Source: Rufibacter sediminis
Lineage (GTDB): Bacteria > Bacteroidota > Bacteroidia > Cytophagales > Hymenobacteraceae
Assembly: GCF_014269285.1 (NCBI RefSeq)
Contig: NZ_JACOAF010000017.1
Span: 44,907-108,906 of the forward strand
Direction: 5' to 3'
Length of the DNA: 64,000 nucleotides
Shown here: one piece after another, positions 5,498-13,035 of the stretch
Numbering within the stretch: position 1 is the first letter of the stretch
How the letters are laid out: every line of letters starts with the position of its first letter
Translations under genes and position numbers: made by a program
Notes under the pieces: generated by a model
What the model saw: only the letters and a program-made list of their open reading frames with translations
Databases searched by the model: none
Told to the model about the DNA's origin: nothing

Positions 5498-8485
5498 TTA
5501 AAGACTGATGTTAACTCCAACGGTAAATGTTCTGGTGGTAGGATATTTATCCCGGTTATCGATTCCTGGGGATAGTCCTAACCAGCTTACTTCAGGGTCA
5601 ATGCCTTTGTAATTAGTTATAACAAAGGTGTTTAGGGAAGATACATATATGCGAGCGCTCTGCAGGTATTTTGCATTAAGGTTTTTGAAGGTGTACCCCA
5701 GGGTGATATTGTCTACTTTCCAGAAGTCACCGTCTTCAACGTAGTAACTGTTAAACTCAAGCGGCATATCGTTGCTTAGTACAGCCTTGCCAAAAACTGG
5801 CTCATAGGCAGACTTCAAACGATTGTAGGCTTGGATGGAAGGGTTTTCATAATACATCCGTTGGAAGTTCAGGATCTGGAACCCAAAAGATCCCCGCATG
5901 GTGATTCCCAGGTCGAAGTTCTTATACCGGAAGTTGTTGTTCCATCCTGCATGGTACTTTGGAATGCCGTTGCCAAGCACCTTCTTGTCTTCGAATGAAT
6001 GGGAGAAATCATCATATGGTACGGCATTCCCATCTTTATCTTCATAGATCCATTCACCGCTTTCTGATACGTCTATCACCTTAAATCCATAGAAATCCCC
6101 AATGTTATCGCCTGCATTTATAAGGTGGGTAAATGTCTGGATAGGTTCTCCTGTACCGCCTGCAGTAATGTAATTCGAGCTTGTTTTATATAGCTCATTC
6201 TGAAAGTTGACTAATTTGTTCTCGTTAGTAGAGAACAGAAGTGTCGTGGTCCAGTTGAAATCGGCTTTCTGGACAGGTACCAGATTAACAAGCGCTTCAA
6301 AGCCTTTGTTATCCATTTTCCCCACATTGGCTCGGGTAAAACCTACCAGGTTTGGCGGCGATGGAACCGGGAAATCATACAACAACCCACTTATGCGACG
6401 ATAATAATAATCAAAGGTACCGCTGATACGGCCGCCAAGCATAGAGTAATCTAAACCAAAGTTAGACTCATGCTTTTCTTCCCACCGCAAATAGGGGTTT
6501 GGATTTCTTGCCGGGCCAAGGGTTTGTATCCATTGACCATTAGAATAATAGGAATCTCCGTAGCTTAATGTCGCCTGGCCAAGGAAAAGGTCTCTGGGGT
6601 TAGAACCTGTCACGCCGTACCCTGCTCTTAACTTCAACTCATCAAAAAGATTCTGGCTCTCCATGAAAGGCTCATTGGTGATTCTCCAACCCGCAGAAAT
6701 AGCAGGGAAAGTGCCCCATGGTTTATTGGTCCCGGCAAGTGTACTTGCGGCTTCATGACGAAGATTCGCTAATAAAAGGTATTTGTCTTTGAAAGAGTAA
6801 CTCACCCGACCAATGAAGCTTATCAGGTTTGTCTTGAAACGACCGCTGTAGATAGGGGTAATCCCCAGTGCTCTTGCAGTACCTAACCCGATAGAGCTGT
6901 ATCCGAACATGTCTGTAGGGAAGTTCCAGTTCTGCATCCATTGATTACGAGTATCCATTTCCTGATAAGTATACCCGCCTAATATGCTTACTCTGTGAGA
7001 ACCAAGGGTTGTTGCGTATTCTGAGGTTAGTTCTAGTAACCTATCAATGTTTTGGCTACTACCTACTGAGGCAAAGCCGTTGCGCCCATCCCGTACCGTG
7101 GAGATATGGTTTTTAGTTTCGGCATATCCTCTTTCTTCATTGAACCGGGTATAGGAACCAAGTGCTTTCAAGGTAAGCGATTGGATAGGGTTGTAGGTCA
7201 AAACAGCACTCAAACGGTTGTTCTGAGAGGTATTTTCACCATCACTTTCAAAAAGCCGGCCCAGCGGGTTTTCATAGTTGAAATTACCCGGTTGCTCATA
7301 GTACTGACCTTCTGCGTTTCTGATTGGAGTAGTAGGGTTGAAAATCAACGACTGTCTGTAGGTATATCCGTTGAAGCTGAAGCCGTCGCCAGTAGTCGTA
7401 AACTTGTTATGGGTATTAAGGAACCCCAGGTTAAGATGTAACTTGTCATCCAACATATTGTGATTGATGTCTACACGGCCAGTAAAAGTCTTATTGTCTG
7501 ATTTCTTGAAAACCCCGTTCAATGCCCGATAATTGGCATTGGCAAGATAATTTGTCTTTCTATTGCCACCCCGAAAGGTGAGATTATGGACGTTGCTGAT
7601 AGGGGTTTGCGTTATCTCATCCAACCAGTTGGTATTTCCGCCAAGGTCCATATTAGACGGTCTTGTGCCTGCCGCGATTTGGGCGCGGTAATCATCGGCC
7701 GTCAACATATCTAGCTTTTTGGCAATTGTTTGCGTACTAACAGAACCACTGTACTCTATAGAGCTGTCAAAATCGCCACTTGCCCTTTTTGTGGTAATGA
7801 TTATAACCCCGTTGGTGCCTCTTGTTCCGTAAATAGCAGCGGCAGATCCGTCTTTGAGCACGTCTACCGAAGCGATATCCTCCGGGGCCACTGTTTTTAA
7901 ATTACCCGGGATACCATCTATCAAAACCAATGGGTCTGAATTAGCCCCGAATAGGGTAGTGTTCCCCCGAAGTAATATGGCTGTTCCGCTGGCAGGGTCA
8001 CCGTTTGATGATACTACGGTCAATCCTGCCACTTTCCCCTGCAGAAGTTGGCCTGCATCTACCACAGGAGCTTTTACGAAATCATCGGACTTCACGGTAG
8101 CTACAGAACTGGTTACATCGGCTCTTCGTTGTGTTCCGTACCCGATTACAACAACTTCATCTAAGGCTTTGGTGTCAGTTTTTAAGGTAACATTAAGGGT
8201 TGTTTGATTTGTGACAGGTACTTCCTGGGTTTGGTAACTTATGTATGAAAACACTAGAATTCCCCCGCTTGCCGGGACAGAGATGGAATAATCTCCATTA
8301 GCATCTGTTGATGTCCCGGTAGTAGTACCTTTTAAAACAACGGCAACCCCGGGCAATCCTACTCCCGTTTCATCGGTCACTTTACCCTTTATTCCAAGTT
8401 GCTGGGCTAATACGCCAGAAACTTGTAAAACAAGGAGAGGTATCAACAGTAAGATCCTCAAGTGTGTTTGTAGTTTTTTGTTCAT
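5498..8485 (-). CDS. SusC/RagA-family TonB-dependent outer-membrane transporter
   Basis: 995 residues with a signal peptide (MNKKLQTHLRILLLIPL...VLAQ). Next come a carboxypeptidase-like regulatory domain (about residues 30-110, GIKGKVTDETGVGLPGVAVV), the SusC TonB-box region DEVVVIGYGTQRR, and a plug domain (LLQGKVAGL, LRGNTTLFG, DGIPGNL, DVLKDGSAAAIYGTRGTNGV). The large beta-barrel ends in TRTFTVGVNISL, an aromatic-rich outer-membrane end. With the SusD lipoprotein it imports large nutrients using TonB energy. The two genes form an operon; the next gene upstream is ssrA, so the pair is isolated from catabolic enzymes and regulators. Confidence 0.96.
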   Translation of the reverse strand: MNKKLQTHLRILLLIPLLVLQVSGVLAQQLGIKGKVTDETGVGLPGVAVVLKGTTTGTSTDANGDYSISVPASGGILVFSYISYQTQEVPVTNQTTLNVTLKTDTKALDEVVVIGYGTQRRADVTSSVATVKSDDFVKAPVVDAGQLLQGKVAGLTVVSSNGDPASGTAILLRGNTTLFGANSDPLVLIDGIPGNLKTVAPEDIASVDVLKDGSAAAIYGTRGTNGVIIITTKRASGDFDSSIEYSGSVSTQTIAKKLDMLTADDYRAQIAAGTRPSNMDLGGNTNWLDEITQTPISNVHNLTFRGGNRKTNYLANANYRALNGVFKKSDNKTFTGRVDINHNMLDDKLHLNLGFLNTHNKFTTTGDGFSFNGYTYRQSLIFNPTTPIRNAEGQYYEQPGNFNYENPLGRLFESDGENTSQNNRLSAVLTYNPIQSLTLKALGSYTRFNEERGYAETKNHISTVRDGRNGFASVGSSQNIDRLLELTSEYATTLGSHRVSILGGYTYQEMDTRNQWMQNWNFPTDMFGYSSIGLGTARALGITPIYSGRFKTNLISFIGRVSYSFKDKYLLLANLRHEAASTLAGTNKPWGTFPAISAGWRITNEPFMESQNLFDELKLRAGYGVTGSNPRDLFLGQATLSYGDSYYSNGQWIQTLGPARNPNPYLRWEEKHESNFGLDYSMLGGRISGTFDYYYRRISGLLYDFPVPSPPNLVGFTRANVGKMDNKGFEALVNLVPVQKADFNWTTTLLFSTNENKLVNFQNELYKTSSNYITAGGTGEPIQTFTHLINAGDNIGDFYGFKVIDVSESGEWIYEDKDGNAVPYDDFSHSFEDKKVLGNGIPKYHAGWNNNFRYKNFDLGITMRGSFGFQILNFQRMYYENPSIQAYNRLKSAYEPVFGKAVLSNDMPLEFNSYYVEDGDFWKVDNITLGYTFKNLNAKYLQSARIYVSSLNTFVITNYKGIDPEVSWLGLSPGIDNRDKYPTTRTFTVGVNISL

Positions 8486-9052
8486 AGAAATGAAATTTAA
8501 TGGGACGTTGTTAAGCTAAAATTGCGTACTATTCTTTATAAGTGTGTTTTTAACATTTAAATTTTTTTTATAAATGTATTATTATTTATGTTTTTACCAA
8601 AAAACATGTGAATTTATTTTAGAAAATAATTGAATCTGTATTATAGGATGGTTTTTAGTTGTGTTTGGGCTTAGGGGAGATGTGCAATATTAGAAAGGTG
8701 GATTGGGCTAATTGGTGCCGTACTTTCTTTTTAAGATGGATGAGCAGAACCTTGAAGCTGTTTCTATGTGTTGAAGTTTTAAGTCACAACACTCCTCCTG
8801 AAGAGCTTCAAATCTAAACAAACATACTCGGCACTATAGGGGCTATTACTGAGTTATAGGGCAACATTGGCCTCTATCTTCAGTCGTGATTTAACTGAGG
8901 TCGCGTAGGGTGGGCTTTATTCAACTTCCTTAATGCTAATTGCTGAATCCCTGCGGTTTTCTTGATTGTAACCAGCTGGGTATAAATCATCTCAACTAAG
9001 AACTAAGGCAAGCCATTGGATAAATGTGTCCGATATATGTCCGGGGTAAAAC
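8486..9052. other. AT-rich gap upstream of susC
   Basis: No gene was recognised in about 570 bases. The 200 bases next to susC are very AT-rich (runs such as TAAATTTTTTTTATAAATG) and should hold its promoter, but no clear TAnnTTTG element was found on the minus strand. The rest has only short frames and no obvious relic. Confidence 0.5.
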
Positions 9053-9088
9053 AAAAACGCCCTGTCACTTTTGGAAACAGGGCGTTTT
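9053..9088 (-). terminator. Terminator of ssrA
   Basis: The minus strand has AAAACGCCCTGT / ACAGGGCGTTTTT with the T run at the end. It begins a few bases past the tmRNA 3' end. Confidence 0.85.
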
Positions 9089-9092
9089 ATTG

Positions 9093-9462
9093 TGGAGATG
9101 CAGGGATTCGAACCCTGGTCCAGACAAGGAAACTTGAGCGCTTTCTACATGTTTAGTCTTGGTTGGGTTTTCGTGCGCCTTCAGGCCCAAGCCTGGCCTA
9201 TGAAGTCACCTTAGATGCTTTAGTTTCATGCAGACCCCGCACCTTGGCCTACACTAGATCGGCATTACGATGCCCTGTGACCAACCCCCACCGAACCGAG
9301 GAGCTGCAGGACAATGGCAAAATGCTTAGTACCTAGACTAGGCAGCCATGGCGTAGTTAGACTCGCCAGATAATCGTCGGTCAATTCTGATTTACGGGAA
9401 AACTGCCAACTCCCGACATGCTTACACCCAGCTTGCTCAAGCTGTCAATTCCGGTCATCCCC
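9093..9462 (-). ncRNA. ssrA: Transfer-messenger RNA (tmRNA)
   Basis: About 370 bases on the minus strand. The 5' end GGGGATGACCGGAATTGACA pairs with the 3' end GCATCTCC-A in a tRNA-like acceptor stem. The T arm GGTTCGAATCCC is present, and CCA is encoded at 9093-9095. The tag reading frame (9338-9367) is GGC GAG TCT AAC TAC GCC ATG GCT GCC TAG, giving GESNYAMAA, close to Bacteroidota tags such as GENNYALAA. With SmpB the RNA rescues stalled ribosomes and marks the unfinished protein for degradation. A hairpin terminator follows. Confidence 0.97.
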
Positions 9463-9505
9463 AATTGTGAAAGAACTTGATCGGTTGTTTTACGGCCGAT
9501 GCCTG

Positions 9506-9513
9506 CAAAAGTA
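9506..9513 (-). promoter_or_regulatory. Possible -7 element of ssrA promoter
   Basis: The minus strand reads TACTTTTG, a match to the Bacteroidota -7 consensus TAnnTTTG, about 45 bases before the mature tmRNA 5' end. A TTTTTG lies upstream, but only 13 bases away instead of the usual 17-23, so the call is weak. Confidence 0.35.
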
Positions 9514-9552
9514 ACCAAATACTAGACAAAAACTACCTTTCTGGGGTTCCCA

Positions 9553-9590
9553 TTTAGCGCCTGTTTTCAGAAAAGTAGCCCTAAAACAGG
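9553..9590. repeat. P-family palindrome between ssrA and yjjG-like gene
   Basis: An imperfect copy: GCGCCTGTTTTCAG then AAAAGTAGCCCTAAAAC. It has the T-rich left end and A-rich right end of the family, the opposite of what a plus-strand terminator needs. Confidence 0.6.
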
Positions 9591-9591
9591 T

Positions 9592-10296
9592 TTACAGAAA
9601 CGTTTTCAGCTCACTCAGGCAGTGTACCTCATACGTAGGGCGCAGCCGGGGGCGTTTTTTCTCGGGGTTGAAGAACACCTGATCGATGCCCGCGTTCATG
9701 GCTCCCAGAATATCGGCTTCCAGGCTGTCGCCAATCATGAGGCTTTCCTGGGCGGTGACGCCGGCCCGCTGCAAGGCATGCTGAAAAATGCGCTTGTCTG
9801 GTTTGGTGCAGTTGATGCACTCAGAGGTGATGACCTCTGAGAAGTACGTGTCCAGGTTCGCCGATTTCATCTTGATGTATTGCACGTCTTTAAACCCGTT
9901 GGTGATGATGTGCAACACGTACTTCTCCTGAAGGTAACCCAAGACCTCGTGGGTGAAGGGGAACACCGCTGTCTTAGTAGGGCAGAGGTCGGTGAATGCT
10001 TTGCTGATGCCAGCGGGCACATCGGCGGCGGCCACGCCCAAACCGGTCAGGCACTTGACAAACCGATTCTCGCGGAGTTGTTGCTGCGTGATTTTCCCTT
10101 TGTGGTACAAGTCCCACAGGCGTTGGTTCACAAAGCTGTATTTTCTGTAGAACGAGTCACGGGAGAAATCGCCCAGTTGCGCCAGGTTAAAATGATCGTA
10201 TAGATGATGGAGCGTCTCTTCTGAGTTCTTCTCAAAATCCCACAGCGTGTGGTCTAAATCAAAGAACAGGTGACGGTATGTTTTTACTTTTTTCAT
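9592..10296 (-). CDS. yjjG: HAD-superfamily phosphatase, YjjG-like pyrimidine nucleotidase
   Basis: 234 residues. HAD motif I is HLFFDLDHTLWDFEKNS (nucleophile and acid/base aspartates in DLDHT), motif II is HIITNG, and motif III plus IV are KPDKRIFQHAL and LMIGDSLEADILGAMNAG. The DHTLWDFEKNSEETL start is characteristic of the YjjG group, which removes phosphate from non-canonical pyrimidine nucleotides in the cytosol and keeps them out of DNA. It lies alone between ssrA and an acyltransferase gene. The subgroup assignment is from motif similarity; the substrate has not been shown for this protein. Confidence 0.85.
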   Translation of the reverse strand: MKKVKTYRHLFFDLDHTLWDFEKNSEETLHHLYDHFNLAQLGDFSRDSFYRKYSFVNQRLWDLYHKGKITQQQLRENRFVKCLTGLGVAAADVPAGISKAFTDLCPTKTAVFPFTHEVLGYLQEKYVLHIITNGFKDVQYIKMKSANLDTYFSEVITSECINCTKPDKRIFQHALQRAGVTAQESLMIGDSLEADILGAMNAGIDQVFFNPEKKRPRLRPTYEVHCLSELKTFL

Positions 10297-10354
10297 AGAG
10301 GAAATTGCCCTCCGGGAAACGGCCGGATAGCAAAGGTGTTACTTTTAAACCATT

Positions 10355-11455
10355 TCAGGCACTTTTAGTTTCGCTAATGGGGCGGGAAGGCTGCCATTTC
10401 AGGACTAGTTTCTGCAAAGGAGCCTCTAAAAGGTGATACCCAGCCACTGACAGTACGGCCAGAAGCAGCAGAACGCCCCCTTTGTTCGGCCAAACGTGGA
10501 AATAGAGAATATCGAACCCAAAGGTGTAATGCACCAAATAGAAGAGGTAAGAACCTTTGCCCAGCTCTTGCCCCACCCTGGAGCCTAGCGCCTGGGAGAA
10601 CCAGGTCTTTTCACGGGTGAGCCCAAGCAGCAGACCGCCTATGAAGAAAGGAAGCACTACGTTGTTGAGGCCATGAAAAAGGACAGGCGAACTAGGGGCA
10701 AGGCGGTTCAGATAGGCCATGCCCAGCATGCAAGCCACTATGCCCAGCGCTCCGCCATAGGTTAAGAGACCGGGGCGAAGTTTCATGGGAGCCGAAGTAG
10801 GCGGCAGGAGGAAGTGCCGGGCCAGCCATATTCCCAGATAGAATTCAAAGCAGCGGCCAAAGAAGGTGGATCTGATCAGGAAGTTCCAGTCAGGCACGAA
10901 CTCGTAGGGAAGCGGAAGTTGCCCGATTGCCAGCAGCAGGACTCCCAGGAGCAGGGTAACAGCCGTGCTTTTCAGTAAGCCAAGCCGTTTTCCATAGAGC
11001 AAGACCAGCGGAGCTGAGGCATAAAAGAACACCTCCACGGTCATTGACCAGCCCACGCCCACACCGGTAAACGAAAACTGCGGAAAGAGTCCCTGTAGCA
11101 TCAAAAGATTAAGAATCCAGGAATCGGGACGGAAATCATGGCGGAAAAACAACGCGGCCAGCGTGCAGAGAAAGTAGACCGGATAAAGGCGGGCAAATCT
11201 TTGCCAGGCGTAGGAAACCCAGTTGGAGCCTCCCTTTTGCTGGAAGGAGTGGCTGTACCGTACAGAGATCAGGAAGCCGCTTAAAACAAAGAAGACCGAA
11301 ACGCCAATGTGGGCCTCCTGAAAGAGAAGGCGGAAGAAGTCTGACGCAAACGGTACCGTGGGCTTGGCATGGTGGGCATAGACCAGAAAGGCGGCTGCGG
11401 CGCGTAATCCGGTGAGGGCAGGAAAGTAGTGCGCCGAGGGTGCTGCGGGCTTCAT
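10355..11455 (-). CDS. Acyltransferase family 3 (OafA-like) membrane protein
   Basis: About 366 residues from the ATG at 11455 (MKPAAPSAHYFPALTGLRA). The open frame goes further upstream but overlaps the ArsR gene out of frame, so the later start is preferred. The family's marks are FPALTGLRAAAAFLVYAHHA near the N-terminus, SVFFVLSGFLISVRYSHSF, and about ten hydrophobic segments. Such enzymes move acetyl or other acyl groups onto surface polysaccharides across the inner membrane. The start is five bases after the stop of the ArsR-like gene, so the two are probably co-transcribed. Confidence 0.85.
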   Translation of the reverse strand: MKPAAPSAHYFPALTGLRAAAAFLVYAHHAKPTVPFASDFFRLLFQEAHIGVSVFFVLSGFLISVRYSHSFQQKGGSNWVSYAWQRFARLYPVYFLCTLAALFFRHDFRPDSWILNLLMLQGLFPQFSFTGVGVGWSMTVEVFFYASAPLVLLYGKRLGLLKSTAVTLLLGVLLLAIGQLPLPYEFVPDWNFLIRSTFFGRCFEFYLGIWLARHFLLPPTSAPMKLRPGLLTYGGALGIVACMLGMAYLNRLAPSSPVLFHGLNNVVLPFFIGGLLLGLTREKTWFSQALGSRVGQELGKGSYLFYLVHYTFGFDILYFHVWPNKGGVLLLLAVLSVAGYHLLEAPLQKLVLKWQPSRPISETKSA

Positions 11456-11459
11456 GCTG

Positions 11460-11846
11460 CTACAGGCCGGTGAAATGCCGTTGCTGCAGCCGGTTAATGG
11501 CCAGTTCACGGTTAGAGAAGAGCGTTTGGTACACTTCCTGGTCTTTGAGCAGGAGCGGGTCTTTCTCCAGGTAGCCAAACATCTGCTGCAGGAAGTCCAG
11601 CATCTCGTCTTTGATATAATAAAAAGCCCATTGGTCCTGTTTCCGGAAAGAGACTAAACCGGTATTTTTTAGGTAGATCAGATGGCGCGAGGTTTTGGTT
11701 TGGGTAAAGTCCAGCACCAGTTCCAGATCAGCGATGCACAGCTCTTTGTTGCGGAGCAAGAGGTGGAGAACGCGTATTCTGGAGACATCACTCATGGCTT
11801 TGAATACTTGTTCCCCAAAAGTAACGTTAAAATGTTTGAGCCTCAT
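11460..11846 (-). CDS. ArsR-type winged-helix regulator without visible metal site
   Basis: 128 residues. A winged helix is seen in MSDVSRIRVLHLLLRNKELCIADLE, with the recognition helix QTKTSRHLIYLKNTGLVSFR and the wing QDQWAFYYI. The CxC motif of metal sensors is absent (only ELCI), so this one probably answers to another signal or acts as a constitutive switch. The C-terminal 45 residues (LQQMFGYLEKDPLLLKDQEV) form a helical tail also found in Bacteroidota members of the family. It leads a two-gene operon with the acyltransferase and is divergent from the gene at 11929. Confidence 0.8.
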   Translation of the reverse strand: MRLKHFNVTFGEQVFKAMSDVSRIRVLHLLLRNKELCIADLELVLDFTQTKTSRHLIYLKNTGLVSFRKQDQWAFYYIKDEMLDFLQQMFGYLEKDPLLLKDQEVYQTLFSNRELAINRLQQRHFTGL

Positions 11847-11928
11847 GGAGTATCTCTTCGTAAAATTTATTTAAAGCTCTTCGGCACAAAGTACTATAAA
11901 AAGCCTATACTTGTAAACGAACTGATCC

Positions 11929-12618
11929 ATGGCAACTCAATATTTCAATACGTCACCTCTTTCTCCCCACTTCAGGGCTTTTATCGGGCGATTTCTGGTG
12001 CTAATGCTTCTTCTGGCCGGACTTAGCCTCACGTCTGCCCACGGCCAGGGAGCCAAGAAGGTAGTCCAACTCACCGGGGTGGTGACCGCCGGCGACAGCC
12101 TGTTGGGCATACCCGGAGCCAGCGTCTACATCCCCAAGGCCGGGCGCGGGACTAATACAAACGAGTACGGCTTTTTCTCCTTGCCGGTATTGGCCGGAGA
12201 CAGCGTGGTGTTCAGTTCCATTGGGTACGCAAAGCAATCAATGGTGGTGCCGGAGAGTTTCTCCCGAGACAGTTATTCCATTATCATCGAGATGCTGGAA
12301 GACCCCACGGCCCTGCCCGAAGTTAGGGTGTTCCCGTATGCCACCTTCCGGGATTTCACTCAGGCCGTGCTCGCCATGAAGTCACCTACCGAGGATATTG
12401 ACCGGGAGAGCGCCATGAGCCAGCAGATCCTGGACCAGATGTTCCGCAATACGCCCATGGATGCCAACTCCAACCACCGCAATTATATGGACCTGCAAAA
12501 CCAGCAGCAGCTGCGGCGGGGCGGGTACAACCCGGGACTGGCCAATCCGCTGTTAGATCCTATCAAGTGGTACAAGGTAATCAAAGCCATTAAAAACGGA
12601 GACTTAAAGAAAGAGTAA
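11929..12618 (+). CDS. Secreted protein with carboxypeptidase-like regulatory domain
   Basis: 229 residues. A signal peptide (RFLVLMLLLAGLSLTSAHGQ) is followed by a beta-sandwich of the CarboxypepD_reg/DUF4480 kind: VVQLTGVVTAGDSLLGIPGA, TNTNEYGFFSLPVLAGDSVV and FSSIGYAKQSMVVPE. This domain usually heads TonB-dependent receptors, but here it is followed only by about 100 charged, Gln/Asn-rich residues (DANSNHRNYMDLQNQQQLRR). The protein probably works in the periplasm or on the outer membrane. Its role is unknown. The 50-bp perfect palindrome downstream ends transcription. Confidence 0.8.
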   Translation: MATQYFNTSPLSPHFRAFIGRFLVLMLLLAGLSLTSAHGQGAKKVVQLTGVVTAGDSLLGIPGASVYIPKAGRGTNTNEYGFFSLPVLAGDSVVFSSIGYAKQSMVVPESFSRDSYSIIIEMLEDPTALPEVRVFPYATFRDFTQAVLAMKSPTEDIDRESAMSQQILDQMFRNTPMDANSNHRNYMDLQNQQQLRRGGYNPGLANPLLDPIKWYKVIKAIKNGDLKKE

Positions 12619-12634
12619 CTCATAAGAACTTACG

Positions 12635-12684
12635 CCAAAAGAGAAGGGGCTGCTTTACATGTAAAGCAGCCCCTTCTCTTTTGG
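12635..12684 (+). terminator. Perfect 50-bp palindrome, terminator
   Basis: CCAAAAGAGAAGGGG at the left end and its exact complement at the right end close a palindrome with 25-base arms and no loop beyond the TACATGTA centre. It lies 17 bases after the stop of the secreted-protein gene. The T-rich right arm allows termination on both strands. Confidence 0.8.
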
Positions 12685-12948
12685 TCTTATGCGATGGAGG
12701 CAGGAGTTCACAGTCTCTGTCCAAGAATTCTACATGTGGCAAACTGTACTGCTTCTGCCGTTTTAAGGCCGTTTTCTGGAAAAGGACACCAAAACAAGGC
12801 ACTCTTTCCCAATGCGATTTCGCCTGAGTTTGTTTCAGTTAGCGCCCGGCAATTCTTCTGCATCGGTAATGCCGCTTTTGTGCATGAAGCGCGGAAAACA
12901 GACGAGCGATGCTGCTAATGGGTAGCAAGGAACTGACTCCCCTAAAAA

Positions 12949-12984
12949 CCAAAGCCTCTCCCTTGATGAAAGGAGAGGCTTTGG
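12949..12984 (-). terminator. Terminator of M1 peptidase gene
   Basis: The minus strand has CCAAAGCCTCTCC / GGAGAGGCTTTGG followed by TTTTT. It lies about 50 bases after the stop. Confidence 0.85.
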
Positions 12985-12992
12985 TAAAACTT

Positions 12993-13028
12993 GTTTTGAG
13001 CCTGCTTTCTGAAAAGCAGGCCCGAAAC
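12993..13028. repeat. P-family palindrome between M1 gene and its terminator
   Basis: Inner arms GCCTGCTTT / AAAGCAGGC; outer ends GTTTTGA and CCGAAAC. The C-to-G exchange in the two inner arms keeps the pairing (CTG/CAG), as expected if the stem itself is maintained. Confidence 0.75.
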
Positions 13029-13035
13029 CTGAACG

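Larger units (their letters stand above)
12685..13035. other. Gap with two P-family palindromes and a terminator
   Basis: No gene was recognised. P-family copies lie at 12760-12795 (AAGGCCGTTTTCTGGAAAAG core) and 12993-13028, and the terminator of the M1 peptidase gene lies between them. Confidence 0.6.
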
